Origin: Tetrahymena elliotti 4EA
Taxonomy: Eukaryota; Ciliophora; Oligohymenophorea; Hymenostomatida; Tetrahymenidae
Assembly (NCBI GenBank): GCA_000231825.2
Contig: JH720298.1
Location: forward strand, 1,079,974 to 1,143,973
Direction: 5' to 3'
Length of the DNA: 64,000 nt
Positions 62,395 to 64,000 of this stretch are shown here, piece by piece (the stretch's first letter is position 1; every line of letters starts with the position of its first letter). A model generated the notes under the pieces. It was not told the DNA's origin, searched no databases, and worked only from the letters and a program-made list of their open reading frames with translations. The translations under genes and the position numbers were made by a program.

Positions 62395-64000
62395 TTTATG
62401 AATGAATGAAGATAGATATAAATGAATTCTTTGCTATCTTAATTTACTTTTTAAGTTTACAAATTTCTTTAATATTTTGTTTGTTTTTTTAATGCCTAAG
62501 AATTATTTATTAAAAAAGCTAAAGCATAAACAGTCTATTTGTATGTATAAATCAACACAAATATTTATATCTCAATTATTTATGTATGAAAAATGATGTA
62601 GATTACCAATTATTCCTAAACCTCTCTCGTCACTTTATTTCTAACAAAAAATACAATTTCGTCTATATTTAAGGAATTTCTTAATTAATTTTTGTGAAAT
62701 TTCCTTTTTCTAAAACATGCCGAAGAGTGCTATTATACATTTTTAGCAAGAATTTTCTTTTCTACTTAATTTTTTTATTAAACAATTTTGTTTAAATTAT
62801 AAACCATTCATTTAAACAAAATTAAAAATAAATAAATAAATAAATAGATTAAGGATTTCATTTTCATTTTCTTCAAGTTAGTAAAAGTAATTATGATATG
62901 CTAAAATTAATATACTAAATTATATACAATCATAAGATATAAAAATATCTTTCTAAAAATTTAATATGCTTTGAGTTTATGAAATTCCTAAAAATTTCTT
63001 AGAATAATTTTAATTGGAAGTTTGATCAACGATCAATCATTTGTTTATTTCAATTTAATCATTGTCTTTTTTAAAGAAAAAAAAAAATTAATAAACAAGC
63101 TATTTTTAGAATAATATTTTTAATAGATTTAACTTATTGATAAGAATGACATAAATAATTCCATTTTATTAAAAATATTAGAAACTTTGATAAAAATATA
63201 TCTAGTTAATAACTAATCATTGATTTTGTAATATGACCTTATTGAAAGAATGAATATTTGTTTTTATTTTATTTTTGAAATCATAATCTTTCATAAATTT
63301 TAAAAGTCATAATATTTTTATAATGAATTTTTACCATAGGACTTCGTTTAACTAGTCTGTCCATGTTGAGAGGTTCAGTCCGAATTTATCAAAACAAATT
63401 TTAAAAAATAAGACTCACCCTCAGTGATTCGTTCACACACGTAAAATTAGGTTTTATGGTAAATAATTAATTAAAAAATAAAAGATTTCTGATTCATATA
63501 GATAAATAAGCTTTAATATTCAAATTTTTTTTAGTTTTTAGCTACAAAATTAAATAGATTAATTGTTTTATCATAATAATAATTTTTATAAATTACAATA
63601 TGAATTACAACCTTTTGATTTAAAAGTAAGTAAAGTCTGACATTTAATCAAAATAATCATTATTTCAAAATTATAAAGATAATTTAATTAATCTTTTTAA
63701 TCTTTTTGCTTTAATCAGTGTTGATTTTAATCCTTAGGTACTCATTTTACCAATATTATCCCAACTTTTAAAAATAAAAATTGAATAATTCAATATTTAG
63801 AAGAAAAGAATAGACATAAAAATGTGAATAAAATCTGAAAAGAAATAATAAAAATGAATGAATCAACAAAACAAATATCAAGTAAACAAACTGAAATTAG
63901 TCAGTTGTTACTTAAATTAAGCATTAATTTATTCATATATTGATTCACTCACAAAAATATATAATTAATCATGAAGCAATTTTTACTCAAGGTTAAGAGT
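62395..64000. other. AT-rich intergenic to window end, with foldback element
   Basis: 1.6 kb downstream of the window's last gene start. It contains the second foldback element (63330-63463) and otherwise only AT-rich DNA. No telomeric C4A2 repeats at the edge, so the chromosome continues. Confidence 0.6.
63330..63463. mobile_element. Foldback (MITE-like) element, copy 2
   Basis: A 134-bp relative of the element at 38870. The ends TTTACCATA (63330-63338) and TATGGTAAA (63455-63463) are a perfect 9-bp inverted repeat. The internal block CCCTCAGTGATTCGTTCACA starts 88 bases from the left end, as in the other copy, with two substitutions in 20 bases. The left half has diverged more. No coding capacity. 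The same orientation as copy 1. Confidence 0.7.

Noticed and set aside
63900..64000. Chromosome end or telomere
   Set aside because: No C4A2/G4T2 repeats at either window edge.

Overview
The window reads as macronuclear nuclear DNA of an oligohymenophorean ciliate, most likely Tetrahymena or a close relative. It is extremely AT-rich. Every recognisable protein needs TAA and TAG read as glutamine with TGA as the only stop. Introns are AT-rich GT-AG introns, mostly 46-250 nt. No bacterial, viral, CRISPR or organellar features were seen. ORFs called with the standard code are nearly all fragments or shadows, so I rebuilt gene models by hand from frame continuity and splice phase. Each multi-exon model given here sums to a whole number of codons, but splice sites are predictions.

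Region by region. 837-22695: two tandem, same-strand giant genes (about 3,133 and 3,161 aa) with the same architecture: signal peptide, Cys-rich module, long propeller-like ectodomain, beta-helix, second Cys-rich box, multi-pass membrane domain and cytosolic tail. 23905-26300: tandem pair of NMNAT-like nucleotidyltransferases. 26568-26881: small partial gene. 27079-28061 (minus): ATG3, the autophagy E2-like enzyme. 29802-35703: a 12-exon gene with a VPS9 (Rab5-GEF) domain and an apparent RasGAP domain, the GAPVD1/Gapex-5 layout. 36431-40594 (minus): two tandem tetraspanin-like genes with Gln/Asn-rich tails, separated by direct repeats and a foldback element. 44268-45743: a protein carrying the Cys-rich module normally found downstream of AIG1-type G domains, here without a G domain. 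48078-49937: PHO80-type cyclin split by a 1.35-kb intron. 52027-54867: mitoribosomal GTP-binding protein mS29 (DAP3). 55677-59508 (minus): coiled-coil, poly-Gln-rich protein of unknown function. 60014-60086: tRNA-Phe(GAA). 61154-62394 (minus): mitochondrial HSCB with zinc finger and J domain.

There are three tandem duplications in 40 kb (giant receptors, NMNAT-like, tetraspanin-like), a typical mode of ciliate family expansion. Two genes serve mitochondria (mS29, HSCB) and two serve membrane traffic or autophagy (VPS9/RasGAP, ATG3), but they are unlinked single genes, not an operon. The least described items are the giant tandem receptor-like pair, the G-domain-less AIG1-type Cys module, and a roughly 134-bp foldback (MITE-like) element present in two copies 24 kb apart. 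I see no prokaryote-style gene system.
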